From the NCBI RefSeq assembly GCF_900111775.1, contig NZ_FOJJ01000041.1, forward strand, positions 62,001 through 126,000: a stretch of 64,000 nt of DNA. The letters are read 5' to 3'. Below, piece after piece: positions 54,095 through 62,323 of the stretch (the stretch's first letter is position 1; every line of letters begins with the position of its first letter). The notes under the pieces are model-generated. The model had not been told where the DNA came from, made no database searches, and worked only from the letters and a program-made list of their open reading frames with translations. This DNA comes from Desulfuromonas acetexigens. Lineage in GTDB: Bacteria > Desulfobacterota > Desulfuromonadia > Desulfuromonadales > Trichloromonadaceae. Made by a program: the position numbers and the translations under genes.

Positions 54095-54098
<4 letters not shown>

Positions 54099-54454
54099 AC
54101 GATAAACCGCGCACGCCGGATAAAACGCCCGCTCCCGACCGGGACTTTCAACGGCGACTGGCCGCCAAACAGCGCCGCCGCCTGCACAGCCAACGGCAGG
54201 GGGAGCAAACGGCCTGGTTCGGGCTGGGGATGTTCGGTCTGGTCGGCTGGTCGGTGGCCATTCCCACGGTGCTCTGCATCGCCCTCGGCCTCTGGCTCGA
54301 CCGCACCGTGACCGGCCGCTATTCCTGGACGTTGCTGCTCCTCGGCGTCGGCATCACCCTCGGCTGCCTGAACGCCTGGTACTGGGTCGGCAATGAGCGC
54401 CGGGCGATCGAACGGGAGCGACGCGATCCAGAGGAGAAGGACGATGCCCTTTGA
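54095..54454 (+). CDS. N-type ATPase AtpQ/AtpI-like membrane protein
   Basis: A 119-residue protein with a charged N-terminus and two membrane helices (GMFGLVGWSVAIPTVLCIALGLWLD, then YSWTLLLLGVGITLGCLNAWYWV), as in AtpI/AtpQ-like assembly factors. Its position between epsilon and the AtpR-like gene matches the atpQ slot of N-ATPase operons. AtpI-type proteins help build the c ring. Confidence 0.87.
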
Positions 54455-54737
54455 TCCCATTCTCATGACCTGTGCCTTTGCCGTCGGCGCCGCTGTTGGC
54501 GGCCTCTACTTCGGCGGTCTCTGGCTCACCGTGCGCCGCCTGGCGACCGCCCGGCAGCCGAAAAAGCTGCTGGTGATCAGTTATGGATTGCGTCTCTCGC
54601 TCTTATTGGCGGCCTTCTATCCCCTGGCCCGGCATGGGCTGACTGCCGTCGCCGCCGCCATGGCCGGCCTACTCCTTTCCCGTCACCTGTGGCTGGCAAG
54701 CAAGGGGCGCAACCGCTCCACTCCCCGGGAGGCATGA
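54444..54737 (+). CDS. N-type ATPase subunit AtpR
   Basis: A 97-residue, roughly three-helix protein in the atpR slot. It includes an Arg-containing membrane helix (ISYGLRLSLLLAAFYPLA), a hallmark of AtpR that is thought to interact with the c subunit during assembly. AAGGA precedes the ATG at 54444, which overlaps the AtpQ end. It is found only in N-ATPase operons. Confidence 0.85.
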   Translation: MPFDPILMTCAFAVGAAVGGLYFGGLWLTVRRLATARQPKKLLVISYGLRLSLLLAAFYPLARHGLTAVAAAMAGLLLSRHLWLASKGRNRSTPREA

Positions 54738-55420
54738 TGCAGATCAGCCCCGACCACATCCTGCTCTGGCAAGGACCGGGCTTCGCTCTGAACGCCACCT
54801 TGGCCTTCACCTGGCTGAACATGCTGCTTCTGGCAACCGGGGCGGCGGTCATCACCGGCCGCCTGACGACCTCCGGAAACCTTTCGAAGGGGCAAAATCT
54901 GCTCGAGACCCTGGTTACCGGAGTCTGCAAGGAACTGGAGGCGCTGGGCCTTACGCCGGCCAAGGAATTTCTTCCCTTCATCGGCACCCTCTTTCTCTTC
55001 GTCCTCACCGCCAATCTGCTTTCGGTCGTCCCCGGTTACCAGGCGCCCACCGGTTCCCTCTCCACCACCACGGCCCTGGCCCTCTGCGTGCTGGTCGCCG
55101 TCCCCTGGTGGGGCATCAAACGCCAGGGGGTGCGCAACTATCTCAGGCTCTACCTGGAACCGACGCCGCTCATGCTCCCCTTCAACCTCTTCGGTGAACT
55201 GGCGCGGACCCTGGCCCTGGCGGTGCGCCTCTTCGGCAATATCATGAGCGGAACGATGATCGCCGCCATCCTGCTGACCGTCGCCCCGCTCATTTTCCCG
55301 GTCATCATGAATCTCCTCGGACTGATCATCGGCGTCATCCAGGCCTACATCTTCGCCATCCTCGCCGCCGTCTACATCGCCGCCGCCGTGCAGACGCGGG
55401 AGGGGGAGGAAAGCGAATGA
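54737..55420 (+). CDS. atpB: N-type ATPase a subunit AtpB
   Basis: A 227-residue a subunit with about five to six helices. The essential arginine helix reads FGELARTLALAVRLFGNIMSG, with the Arg in LAVRLFGN. With the c ring it forms the ion path. The start is ATG 54737 (54734 is an alternative); GGGAGG is just upstream, and it overlaps the atpR stop by one base. Confidence 0.93.
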   Translation: MQISPDHILLWQGPGFALNATLAFTWLNMLLLATGAAVITGRLTTSGNLSKGQNLLETLVTGVCKELEALGLTPAKEFLPFIGTLFLFVLTANLLSVVPGYQAPTGSLSTTTALALCVLVAVPWWGIKRQGVRNYLRLYLEPTPLMLPFNLFGELARTLALAVRLFGNIMSGTMIAAILLTVAPLIFPVIMNLLGLIIGVIQAYIFAILAAVYIAAAVQTREGEESE

Positions 55421-55440
55421 TGAGTGATGAATGAGGCGAC

Positions 55441-55482
55441 AACTACCAACTACCAACTACCAACTACCAACTACCAACTACC
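55441..55482. repeat. AACTACC heptamer array before atpE
   Basis: Six perfect tandem copies of AACTACC (55441-55482), preceded by an irregular TGATGAGTGATGAATGAGG. The array ends immediately before AAGGAG (55484-55489), the ribosome-binding site of atpE. Variation in unit number would move this site relative to atpB. Confidence 0.97.
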
Positions 55483-55494
55483 AAAGGAGCCCAT

Positions 55495-55776
55495 ATGGAC
55501 ATTCTCGGATGGATTGCCGTCGCTTCGATTTTCGCCGCCGGCCTATGCATGGGGATCGGCGCCATCGGCCCGGCCCTCGGCGAAGGCCGCGCCCTGGCCC
55601 AGGCCCTGAGCGCCCTGGCCCAGCAACCGGACGAAGCCAACACCATCACCCGCACCCTCTTCGTCGGCATGGCCATGGTCGAATCGACGGGCATCTACTG
55701 CTTTGTCGTCACCATGATCCTGCTCTTCGCCAACCCCTTCTGGAACCACTTCATCAAGCTGGCGGCGGAGAAGTAG
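55495..55776 (+). CDS. atpE: N-type ATPase c subunit AtpE
   Basis: A 93-residue c subunit of two helices. The ion site has Glu63, Ser64, Thr65 and Tyr68 (VESTGIY), and helix 1 has Glu30 (GEGRA) where proton-type c subunits usually lack a carboxylate. The ES-T-Y ligands match Na+-binding c rings, and the extra Glu matches the two-carboxylate motif known from Fusobacterium. The Na+ coupling is inferred from these residues. It makes the rotor ring. Confidence 0.95.
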   Translation: MDILGWIAVASIFAAGLCMGIGAIGPALGEGRALAQALSALAQQPDEANTITRTLFVGMAMVESTGIYCFVVTMILLFANPFWNHFIKLAAEK

Positions 55777-56574
55777 ATGCTCATCGACTGGACCACGGTC
55801 GCCTTTCAGCTCTTCAACTTCCTGCTGCTGGTTGTGCTGCTCAAGCGCTTTCTCTATGGCCCGATCACCCGCGCCATGGACCGTCGCGAAGAAGAGCTGA
55901 CCGAGATTCGGGACGAGGCGTCACGCCTGCGCGCCGAAGCCGAGACGGCCCTCGATAGCTACCTGCGCCAACAGCGGGAGTTGGAGGAAGAGAGCGCCGA
56001 GCTGCTGCGCCGGGCGACCGAAGAGGCGGAGACCCGGCGTCGGGAACTCCTTGCCCAGGCGCACGCAGAGGCGGAAGTCCAGCGCGATCAGTGGCGCCAG
56101 GCCCTGCACAGTCAACAGCGGGAATTTCTCGCCGAACTACAACAGCGCTCGGTGACCGGCGTCCTCACTCTGGCCCGCCGGGCGCTGGCCGAGTTGACCG
56201 ATGAAACGCTGGAGAACGCCCTGGCCCGGGAGCTGCTGACCCGTCTGCGGGAACTGCCGGAGCCGGATCAAGCCCGTTTCCTGGCGGCGGCCAGGTCGGG
56301 ACGGCTGGTTGCCCGCGGCGGCTTCGCGGCGGACGAGGATTTACGGCACAAACTGGAACAGGCCTTGGGCGACAAGGTCGGCGCGCCGGTCGAACTCGCC
56401 TGGGAAGAGAGCCCCGAGGCGACTCTCGACATCGAAATCATCGGCGACGGTCGGCGCCTGGCCTGGGGCATCTCCGGTTACCTGGAAGAGGTACGGGAAC
56501 GGGTGCGGAAGCTCTTTGATGGGCAGGGGCGCGCGGAGGTAAACGGAACCGATTCGCCGATGGAGGAACCATGA
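55777..56574 (+). CDS. atpF: N-type ATPase b subunit AtpF with delta-like C-terminus
   Basis: A 265-residue peripheral stalk subunit: a membrane helix ([23 protein letters not shown]), a long coiled coil with Arg/Glu (about 30-130), then a globular end resembling the delta subunit ([61 protein letters not shown]). No separate atpH is found in the operon, so this tail may replace it. It starts directly at the atpE stop. Confidence 0.9.
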   Translation: MLIDWTTVAFQLFNFLLLVVLLKRFLYGPITRAMDRREEELTEIRDEASRLRAEAETALDSYLRQQRELEEESAELLRRATEEAETRRRELLAQAHAEAEVQRDQWRQALHSQQREFLAELQQRSVTGVLTLARRALAELTDETLENALARELLTRLRELPEPDQARFLAAARSGRLVARGGFAADEDLRHKLEQALGDKVGAPVELAWEESPEATLDIEIIGDGRRLAWGISGYLEEVRERVRKLFDGQGRAEVNGTDSPMEEP

Positions 56575-58121
56575 ACCGGACCCCGGAAAGCCTGACGGCG
56601 GCGCTCGATGCAGCCATGGCCACCCTGGACGAGGCGGTCGCGGGGGGCAAGGCGCGCCTCACCCCGGAAGAGATCGGTCACATCACCTATATCGGTAAGG
56701 GCATCGCCCTGATCGACGGCCTCCCCGGCGTGCGCAGTGAAGAGCTGCTGATGCTGGGGGACGGCGTTCAAGGCTTGGTCTTCAATATCGATCCCGAGCA
56801 GGTCGGCGTCATCCTCTTGGGGGATTACGGTGCCCTCGGCGCCGGCGATCTGGTTCGGCGCAGCGGTGAAGTGCTGGCGGTCCCGGTCGGGGAGGATCTC
56901 CTCGGGCGGGTCGTCGATCCCCTCGGGCGGCCCCGCGACAGCCGGGGAGAGCCCGTCTGCCATGAGCGGCTGCCGGTCGAACGGCCGGCGGCGGAAGTCA
57001 TGGACCGGGCACCGGTCACCGTCCCCCTGGCGACGGGGATCAAGGTCATCGACGCCCTGATTCCCATCGGCCGCGGCCAACGGGAACTGATCCTCGGCGA
57101 CCGGCAGACCGGCAAAAGCGCCATCGCCATCGACACCATTGTCAACCAGCGTGGGAAAGATGTCGTTTGCATCTACTGCGCCATCGGTCAACGCTCATCG
57201 AGCATCGCCCGGGTGATCGAACAGCTGCAGCGGCACGGGGCGCTCGATTACACCCTGGTCGTCGTCGCCGAGGGGGACGATCCGCCCGGACTGCAATATA
57301 TCGCTCCCTACGCCGCCACCAGCATGGGGGAATTTTTCATGGAACAGGGACGCGACGTGCTCGTGGTCTACGACGACCTCACCCAGCACGCCCGTGCCTA
57401 CCGGGAACTTTCCCTGCTGCTGCGGCGGCCGCCGGGGCGGGAGGCCTTCCCCGGCGACATCTTCTATCTGCACTCGCGCCTGCTCGAACGCTCCACCCAT
57501 CTGCGCCCCGAGCGGGGCGGCGGCTCACTCACCGCCTTGCCGATCATCGAAACCGAGGCGCAGAATCTTTCGGCCTACATCCCGACCAATCTCATTTCCA
57601 TCACCGACGGCCAGATCTACCTGTCGCCGCAGCTTTTCCAGAAGGGTTTGCTTCCCCCGGTCGAGGTCGGCAAGTCGGTCTCGCGGGTCGGCGGCAAGAC
57701 CCAGTTGCCGGCCTATCGGGCGGTGGCCTCCGATCTCAAACTGAGCTACGCCCAATTCGAGGAGCTGGAAATTTTCTCTCGCTTCGGCACCCGGTTGGAC
57801 GACGAAACCCGCCGCACTTTGGAGCGGGGGCGCAAGGTGCGCGGCATCCTCAAACAGCCCCAGCTCTCCCCCTTGAGCCCCGCCGAGCAGGTCATGGTCC
57901 TCTACGCCGTCACCCAGGGGCTCTTCGACGCCGTGCCGGAACCGGAGTTGTCCCAGGCCGAAGCCGCCGTCGTCGCCGCCCTCGGAATACTCCCCGACAT
58001 CGTCCGCACCATCGAGCAAGGGGAGACGTTAAAACCAGAGGCCCTCGAAGCCTTGCTCGCGGCGGCACGAAAAGCCGTGTCCCCCTTGCTGGGCCCGGAA
58101 AAAGTAGCAGACGATCACTGA
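56571..58121 (+). CDS. atpA: N-type ATPase alpha subunit AtpA
   Basis: A 516-residue alpha subunit with Walker [10 protein letters not shown], the catalytic-interface region GGDD-like loops, and a C-terminal bundle. It overlaps atpF by 4 bp. The order F-A-G without delta between is again typical of N-ATPases. The 145-bp gap after it is mostly a repeat element. Confidence 0.96.
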   Translation: MNRTPESLTAALDAAMATLDEAVAGGKARLTPEEIGHITYIGKGIALIDGLPGVRSEELLMLGDGVQGLVFNIDPEQVGVILLGDYGALGAGDLVRRSGEVLAVPVGEDLLGRVVDPLGRPRDSRGEPVCHERLPVERPAAEVMDRAPVTVPLATGIKVIDALIPIGRGQRELILGDRQTGKSAIAIDTIVNQRGKDVVCIYCAIGQRSSSIARVIEQLQRHGALDYTLVVVAEGDDPPGLQYIAPYAATSMGEFFMEQGRDVLVVYDDLTQHARAYRELSLLLRRPPGREAFPGDIFYLHSRLLERSTHLRPERGGGSLTALPIIETEAQNLSAYIPTNLISITDGQIYLSPQLFQKGLLPPVEVGKSVSRVGGKTQLPAYRAVASDLKLSYAQFEELEIFSRFGTRLDDETRRTLERGRKVRGILKQPQLSPLSPAEQVMVLYAVTQGLFDAVPEPELSQAEAAVVAALGILPDIVRTIEQGETLKPEALEALLAAARKAVSPLLGPEKVADDH

Positions 58122-58131
58122 AACCGTTATT

Positions 58132-58253
58132 GGGCTGATCAAAAATGTCCAGGCGCAAGGCGCCCGAAATTCGAGGAGTGAGTCGTACCTCTAAGGTACG
58201 TCGCAACGACGAGGATGAGGGCAACGCCGCGAATGGGCGTTTTTCATCAGCCC
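58132..58253. repeat. 122-bp inverted-repeat element (MITE/REP-like) between atpA and atpG
   Basis: The ends GGGCTGATCAAAAA (58132-58145) and TTTTTCATCAGCCC (58240-58253) are inverted repeats with one mismatch. The interior holds another palindrome, CGTACCT-CTA-AGGTACG (58184-58200). It has no ORF of note. It lies 11 bp after the atpA stop and ends just before the AGGAG of atpG. It looks like a non-autonomous or REP-type element inserted in the operon. Confidence 0.85.
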
Positions 58254-58266
58254 TTCAGGAGCGTGG

Positions 58267-59139
58267 ATGGAAACCTTGCAGGACATCCAACACCGCATCC
58301 GTGGCACCGCCGATCTGCATGCCGTGGTGCGCACCATGAAATCCCTGGCGGCGGTAAATATCCGCCAGTATGAAAAAGCCATGCTCTCCCTCGGGGATTA
58401 CCGGCAATCGGTGGAACTCGGCCTGCGCGGGGTGCTGCGCCTGCGCCCGCTTCTGCCGCGCACGCCGGAACCCCGACGGGGCGTGGTGCTGATCCTTGGT
58501 TCCGATCAGGGGATGGCCGGACGCTTCAACGAAGTCCTCCTCGACTTCGCCGAAGAAGAGCTGCGCGACCAGCCACTGCCCGAAGCCGGATGGGAATTCT
58601 GGGCGGCGGGAGCGAAAATGATCGGCGGCGTCGAGGATCGTTTCCGTCCCCCTCGCGAAGCCTTCCCCCTCCCCGCCTCTTCCCACCAGATCACCGCGAC
58701 GGTGCAGGAGGTGGTGCTGCGCTTCGAGGCCGCCTGCAGCGAGGGGGGAGAAACCCGCCTGCTGCTGTTGCACAACGAGCCCAGCCCCGGCGCCGGGTAC
58801 CGCCGACGCCAGGCGATTCTCCACCCCCACGACCGGCGCTGGCTGGAGGCCATCGGCGGCCAGACCTGGCCCGGCCGCGCCCTCCCAGCCCACACCCTGC
58901 CCGCCGAACAACTCCTTTCCGCGCTGCTGCGGGAACATCTCTTCATCTCCCTCTTCGAAGCCTTCGCCGCCTCCCTCGCCGCCGAAAACGCCGCCAGGCT
59001 GGCGGCCATGCAGCAGGCGGAAAAAAAGATCGAGGAAATGACCCTCGATCTCACCGCCCGCTTCAACCACCTGCGCCAGACCCAGATCACCGAAGAACTC
59101 CTCGACGTTATTTCCGGCTTCGAAGCGCTCTCCAACTGA
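58267..59139 (+). CDS. atpG: N-type ATPase gamma subunit AtpG
   Basis: A 290-residue gamma subunit, the central rotor shaft: an N-terminal helix (ETLQDIQHRIRGTADLHAVVRTMKSLAAVNIRQYEKAM) and C-terminal helix (AENAARLAAMQQAEKKIEEMTLDLTARFNHLRQTQITEELLDVISGFEAL). AGGAG precedes the ATG. It is the last gene of the operon; no strong terminator is visible in the 157-bp gap before the next gene. Confidence 0.94.
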   Translation: METLQDIQHRIRGTADLHAVVRTMKSLAAVNIRQYEKAMLSLGDYRQSVELGLRGVLRLRPLLPRTPEPRRGVVLILGSDQGMAGRFNEVLLDFAEEELRDQPLPEAGWEFWAAGAKMIGGVEDRFRPPREAFPLPASSHQITATVQEVVLRFEAACSEGGETRLLLLHNEPSPGAGYRRRQAILHPHDRRWLEAIGGQTWPGRALPAHTLPAEQLLSALLREHLFISLFEAFAASLAAENAARLAAMQQAEKKIEEMTLDLTARFNHLRQTQITEELLDVISGFEALSN

Positions 59140-59250
59140 CGTCCAAAAATCGCCCACGACCTAAGGACCCGAATGCAAAGATCTTTTAACCAAGACATTC
59201 TCCTGTTTTTTTTATGGACGCCGGAGCATCATTCCCCGTAAGATGAAAAG

Positions 59251-59264
59251 CGGCTTTAAAGCCG
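59251..59264. promoter_or_regulatory. 14-bp palindrome in the leader of the SlyD-like gene
   Basis: CGGCTTTAAAGCCG is a perfect palindrome 33 bp upstream of the SlyD-like ATG. It could form a small hairpin in the RNA or serve as an operator. Chance cannot be excluded. Confidence 0.25.
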
Positions 59265-59296
59265 GATCTCTCATTTATGCACGGAAGGAAATCTGA

Positions 59297-59794
59297 ATGG
59301 CACAGGCAAAAAAAGGTGATCGCGTCACCATCAACTTTATCGGCACCCTTGAGGACGGCACGGTTTTCGACACCACCTTTCCCGATTCCAATCCCGAAGC
59401 GGCTTGCAGCACCGAAGACTGCGGTTCGGACGATTGCGGCTGCTGTGATGAAAGCGGTCCCATGGAACTCGTCATCGGCGAGGACGATTTCTTCACCCAG
59501 ATTGAAGAAGCGCTGGTCGGCATGGCTCCCGGCGAAAAGAAGATCGTGAAAATTCCCGCCGAAGACGCTTTTGGCGAATACGATGAAGACAAGGTCTTCA
59601 CCGTCCCCCGCAGCGAAATTCCCGACGACATCTACCCCGAAGTCGGCCAAGAGTTGGAACTGACCGGCGAGGACGACGAAGTCATCGAAGTGACGGTCAT
59701 CGAAGTCGACGAAGAAAACATCACCCTCGACGCCAATCATCCCCTGGCGGGGGAAGATCTCAGCTACGAGGTAGAACTGTTCGAAATCCTCTAG
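59297..59794 (+). CDS. FKBP-type peptidyl-prolyl isomerase, SlyD-like with Cys-rich insertion
   Basis: A 165-residue SlyD/FKBP protein: VTINFIGTLEDGTVFDTT, ELVIGEDDFFTQIEEALVGMAPGEKK, an insert-in-flap domain (FTVPRSEIPDDIYPEVGQEL) and ANHPLAGEDLSYEVELFEIL. An insertion in the first loop holds Cys37, Cys42, Cys47, Cys49 and Cys50, which could bind zinc, nickel or another metal. Canonical SlyD has its metal-binding residues in a C-terminal tail, absent here. It should help cytoplasmic protein folding. Confidence 0.93.
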   Translation: MAQAKKGDRVTINFIGTLEDGTVFDTTFPDSNPEAACSTEDCGSDDCGCCDESGPMELVIGEDDFFTQIEEALVGMAPGEKKIVKIPAEDAFGEYDEDKVFTVPRSEIPDDIYPEVGQELELTGEDDEVIEVTVIEVDEENITLDANHPLAGEDLSYEVELFEIL

Positions 59795-59816
59795 CCAACC
59801 GCCGCAACATTAAACA

Positions 59817-59862
59817 AAAGACAAAAGCCCCCGGAATTAAATTTCCGGGGGCTTTTGTCTTT
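59817..59862 (+). terminator. Strong terminator after the SlyD-like gene
   Basis: A near-perfect hairpin of about 20 bp (59817-59836 with 59843-59862; GCCCCCGGAA against TTTCCGGGGGC) with A- and T-rich outer arms. It begins about 23 bp after the stop codon. Confidence 0.95.
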
Positions 59863-59877
59863 GCGCCCTTGCCGACG

Positions 59878-59907
59878 AAAAAAGCCCCAGCGGTTGCCGG
59901 GGCTTTT
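59878..59907 (-). terminator. Terminator of the leftward OFA transporter gene
   Basis: AAAAGCCCC/GGGGCTTTT stem with a 10-nt loop; on the minus strand it ends in a TTTTTT run. It lies 27 bp after the transporter stop and back-to-back with the SlyD-side terminator. Confidence 0.9.
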
Positions 59908-59933
59908 CGTTTCATGCGTATCGCGGAAGAAGC

Positions 59934-61646
59934 TTACTTGACCTTCTGAGCCACCAGGTCTTCTTCTTCGATACCCACCGGTACTTCGGCTGCAACTTTG
60001 ACCTTCTTGGGCTTGAGCGTCAGGGCCATCATGGCACCGACCAGAAGCATCACGCCGGCGGAGGCGAAGGAGACGGTGACGCCGCCGAACTTGGCATTGA
60101 GGGCCGCCGAGAGTTTCACCAGGACGAAGGCGCCGATGCCCCAGGCGGAGAAGAGGATACCGTAGTTCATGCCGTAGTTCTTGGTGCCCCAGTAGTCCTT
60201 GGCGAAGGACGGGAAGAGGGACAGGTTGGTGCCGTAGTTGAAACCGATGAAGGTAGCCAGCAGGGTGACGATGAGGCCGCTGGAAGCGTCGCTGGTGACG
60301 ACCGGGATGGCGGCGAACATCAGAACTGCCTGGAAGCTCAGCATAATGGTCAGGGTAGCGGCGCGACCGATTTTGTCGGAAAGAACCCCGGCGACGATGC
60401 GGCCGGCGGCGTTACCGATCGCCATGACGGCGACGGCGATGAAAGCCATTTCGCCCATGCTCTTCTTGGCCAGACCAGCGATGCTGCCGATAACCATCAG
60501 GCCAGCACCGGCACCGATGAAGTAGGTCAGCCAACAGGTGTAGAAGCGGCCTTCTTTGAGCATCTGGGCAGGGGTCTTGTCTTCAACGTGGCTCTTCTTG
60601 GCAGCGGCGCTACCGACGGCCGGGGTTCCGGCGGGAATGTAGCCGGCCGGGGGATTGGCAACCAGCATGGCCATGCCGCAGACGATGGCGATGAAGGCGA
60701 TACCAAGGATAAGCATGGTCTGATGCAGGCCATAAGCGCCCAGCAGGTACTGGCAGGTCGGCGCCAAGTAAACCGGGGCGACACCGAAGCCGGAGACGAC
60801 GATCCCTGCGATCAGGCCGGTTTTAGCCGAGGGGAACCACTTGAGTGCCGGAGGCGTGGCCGCCGAGTAACCGAAACCGAAACCCGCGCCGGCGAAGACG
60901 CCGAAGCCGAGGATCCAGCCCCAGTAGCTGGAGGTCTGGGAGCAGATGATGAAGCCCGCGCCGACCAGCAGACCACCGAGGATGGCGGTGAGCCGGGGAC
61001 CGACCTTGTCTTGCATCTTGCCACCGAGGATCATGCAGAGCGCGAAAACGAGGCAGGCATAGGCATAGGGGTCGCCCGAACCCGGGAACAGTTTGCCGAT
61101 CTCGCCTTTGAGCATGCTGTAAGCATAAAGGATACCCAGGGCCAGGTTGATTCCGAGTCCGGCCATCGTTACGGTCCAACCTCTGTTTTTCACTTGTTGG
61201 CTAGTCATGACATTTACCTCCTTGGTTTGAATGGGTGTTTCGCTGTGATAGAGAGCCTGGTAACGCATATGGTAAGGGAGCGGCCATTTCACCTTGAAGG
61301 GCGGCACTTCCGGCCGTGTGTTCAAGGGTTTTTCCATGATGATTTCCCCCGCTCCCCGGGTTTCCTTCCCGGTCTTTCCCGTGTGGATTCTGATGCCTTT
61401 GTTTTCCATCTCCGGTGCCATTCGTGCCGCCAACTGCTGGTAACGAGCGCATGCGGTGTATCGGGTGTTACAGAAATCGACCATCATCTTGACGTCATGG
61501 GGGGAGATGTATCCGCACCCTACATCACAATCATCTTCGTTTTTTCTGAAGTAGGGGCAAAGTTTGTTTCCCGCCATGTCTGTGGCCTCGCTGTCTGGGT
61601 CCAAGTGCGGCGACCGTCTGTGCTTATCCATAAGAGCAACCCCCAT
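59934..61646 (-). CDS. OFA-type MFS transporter with Cys-rich N-terminal extension
   Basis: One open frame of 570 codons. Residues 147-570 form a 12-helix OFA (oxalate/formate antiporter-like) MFS transporter, used for monocarboxylates in related bacteria; motif A-like sequences are in GGKMQDKVGPRLT. Residues 24-70 hold five cysteines (30, 40, 44, 59 and 66; CPYF, DCDVGCGYISPHDV, FCNTRYTAC). A strong AAGGAGG lies just before Met147 (61208), so a separate 424-residue transporter is probably made too. Possible starts of the long form are 61646, 61631 and 61577. The extension may be a metal or Fe-S domain, or the two parts are fused genes. Confidence 0.85.
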   Translation of the reverse strand: MGVALMDKHRRSPHLDPDSEATDMAGNKLCPYFRKNEDDCDVGCGYISPHDVKMMVDFCNTRYTACARYQQLAARMAPEMENKGIRIHTGKTGKETRGAGEIIMEKPLNTRPEVPPFKVKWPLPYHMRYQALYHSETPIQTKEVNVMTSQQVKNRGWTVTMAGLGINLALGILYAYSMLKGEIGKLFPGSGDPYAYACLVFALCMILGGKMQDKVGPRLTAILGGLLVGAGFIICSQTSSYWGWILGFGVFAGAGFGFGYSAATPPALKWFPSAKTGLIAGIVVSGFGVAPVYLAPTCQYLLGAYGLHQTMLILGIAFIAIVCGMAMLVANPPAGYIPAGTPAVGSAAAKKSHVEDKTPAQMLKEGRFYTCWLTYFIGAGAGLMVIGSIAGLAKKSMGEMAFIAVAVMAIGNAAGRIVAGVLSDKIGRAATLTIMLSFQAVLMFAAIPVVTSDASSGLIVTLLATFIGFNYGTNLSLFPSFAKDYWGTKNYGMNYGILFSAWGIGAFVLVKLSAALNAKFGGVTVSFASAGVMLLVGAMMALTLKPKKVKVAAEVPVGIEEEDLVAQKVK

Positions 61647-61833
61647 ACCAATGTTTTAAATTTTTGAATATTATTTTTTTATTGTTTATATTCAGACACT
61701 TACAAAGACATATTGAGGATTAAAAGAGCATCTTATCGATCGTTTGATTTCGCAGGAATGCAAAAGCGGACGGACTCAGACCCTGTTTCCCCGCTGGGAT
61801 CAAACAACGCAGAAGCTGAATACAAGCCGGCAT

Positions 61834-61952
61834 TGGGCGATTTTCATCAGCGAGAAAGGCCACTTAGAGATTTTCAAAACAGAGTTTTGCAATCCTGCAA
61901 GGGGTCCAGGAGCGAGATTTCGCAGCTTTGCGAATGGGCGGTTTCTCATGAG
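61834..61952. repeat. Repeat-like block related to the atpA/atpG element
   Basis: TTGGGCGATTTTCATCAG (61833-61850) and GCGAATGGGCGGTTTCTCAT (61930-61949) resemble the right end of the 122-bp element between atpA and atpG (GCGAATGGGCGTTTTTCATC at 58229-58248). Here the two similar ends are in direct orientation about 100 bp apart, so this may be a decayed or tandem relative. Confidence 0.5.
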
Positions 61953-62074
61953 TCAGGCAGGTTCGTCGGGATCTCTTCGCTCAGACCATAACCACCATTG
62001 CCTAAAACGCCGCCGGCAACGTCGGCGAAGATTCGGTCGTCGTCTATCGTTAACAACCTCCTTCCTCCCCGTGT

Positions 62075-62115
62075 ACGCAAAAAGGACCAGGCTCGTAGCC
62101 TGGTCCTTTTTGCGT
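62075..62115. terminator. Orphan perfect hairpin
   Basis: A 19-bp perfect stem (62075-62093 with 62097-62115; ACGCAAAAAGGACCAGGCT) with a 3-nt loop, followed by TTTTCGG. It is as strong as a terminator but has no gene immediately upstream on either strand. It may end a small RNA transcribed from the preceding 300 bp. Confidence 0.75.
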
Positions 62116-62323
62116 TTTTCGGCGGCATTTGCCGCACTTCGTTCCGTCAATTCGCCATCCGCACAGCCTTTTGACAAGACCCGGCCGAAACTGTCGCCGG
62201 GAAAACCCTTCGTTACGCCAGATAAGGAAGATTCAACCACATGGCACAAAAAGTGCTTTATTGAAAATATTAAATTAATTAACAACCATTTTTTGATTTT
62301 AATACATCGGTCGCGAGGTTCTC

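Larger units (their letters stand above)
61647..62323. other. 677-bp non-coding region with repeats and a hairpin
   Basis: Between the divergent transporter and cytochrome genes. It begins AT-rich (61647-61740, likely promoter region), contains a repeat-like block (61834-61952), an orphan hairpin (62075-62115) and ends AT-rich before the cytochrome. I see no conserved protein. Short frames here (for example 61953-62285 minus) have no recognisable domain. Confidence 0.7.

Noticed and set aside
61953-62285. A 110-codon leftward frame in the non-coding region
   Set aside because: It includes the orphan hairpin, is Arg-rich, and has no recognisable domain or good start signal.
62100-62323. A c-di-GMP (GEMM) riboswitch before the cytochrome gene
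   Set aside because: I looked for the usual conserved core because such riboswitches precede cytochromes in Geobacter relatives, but did not see it.
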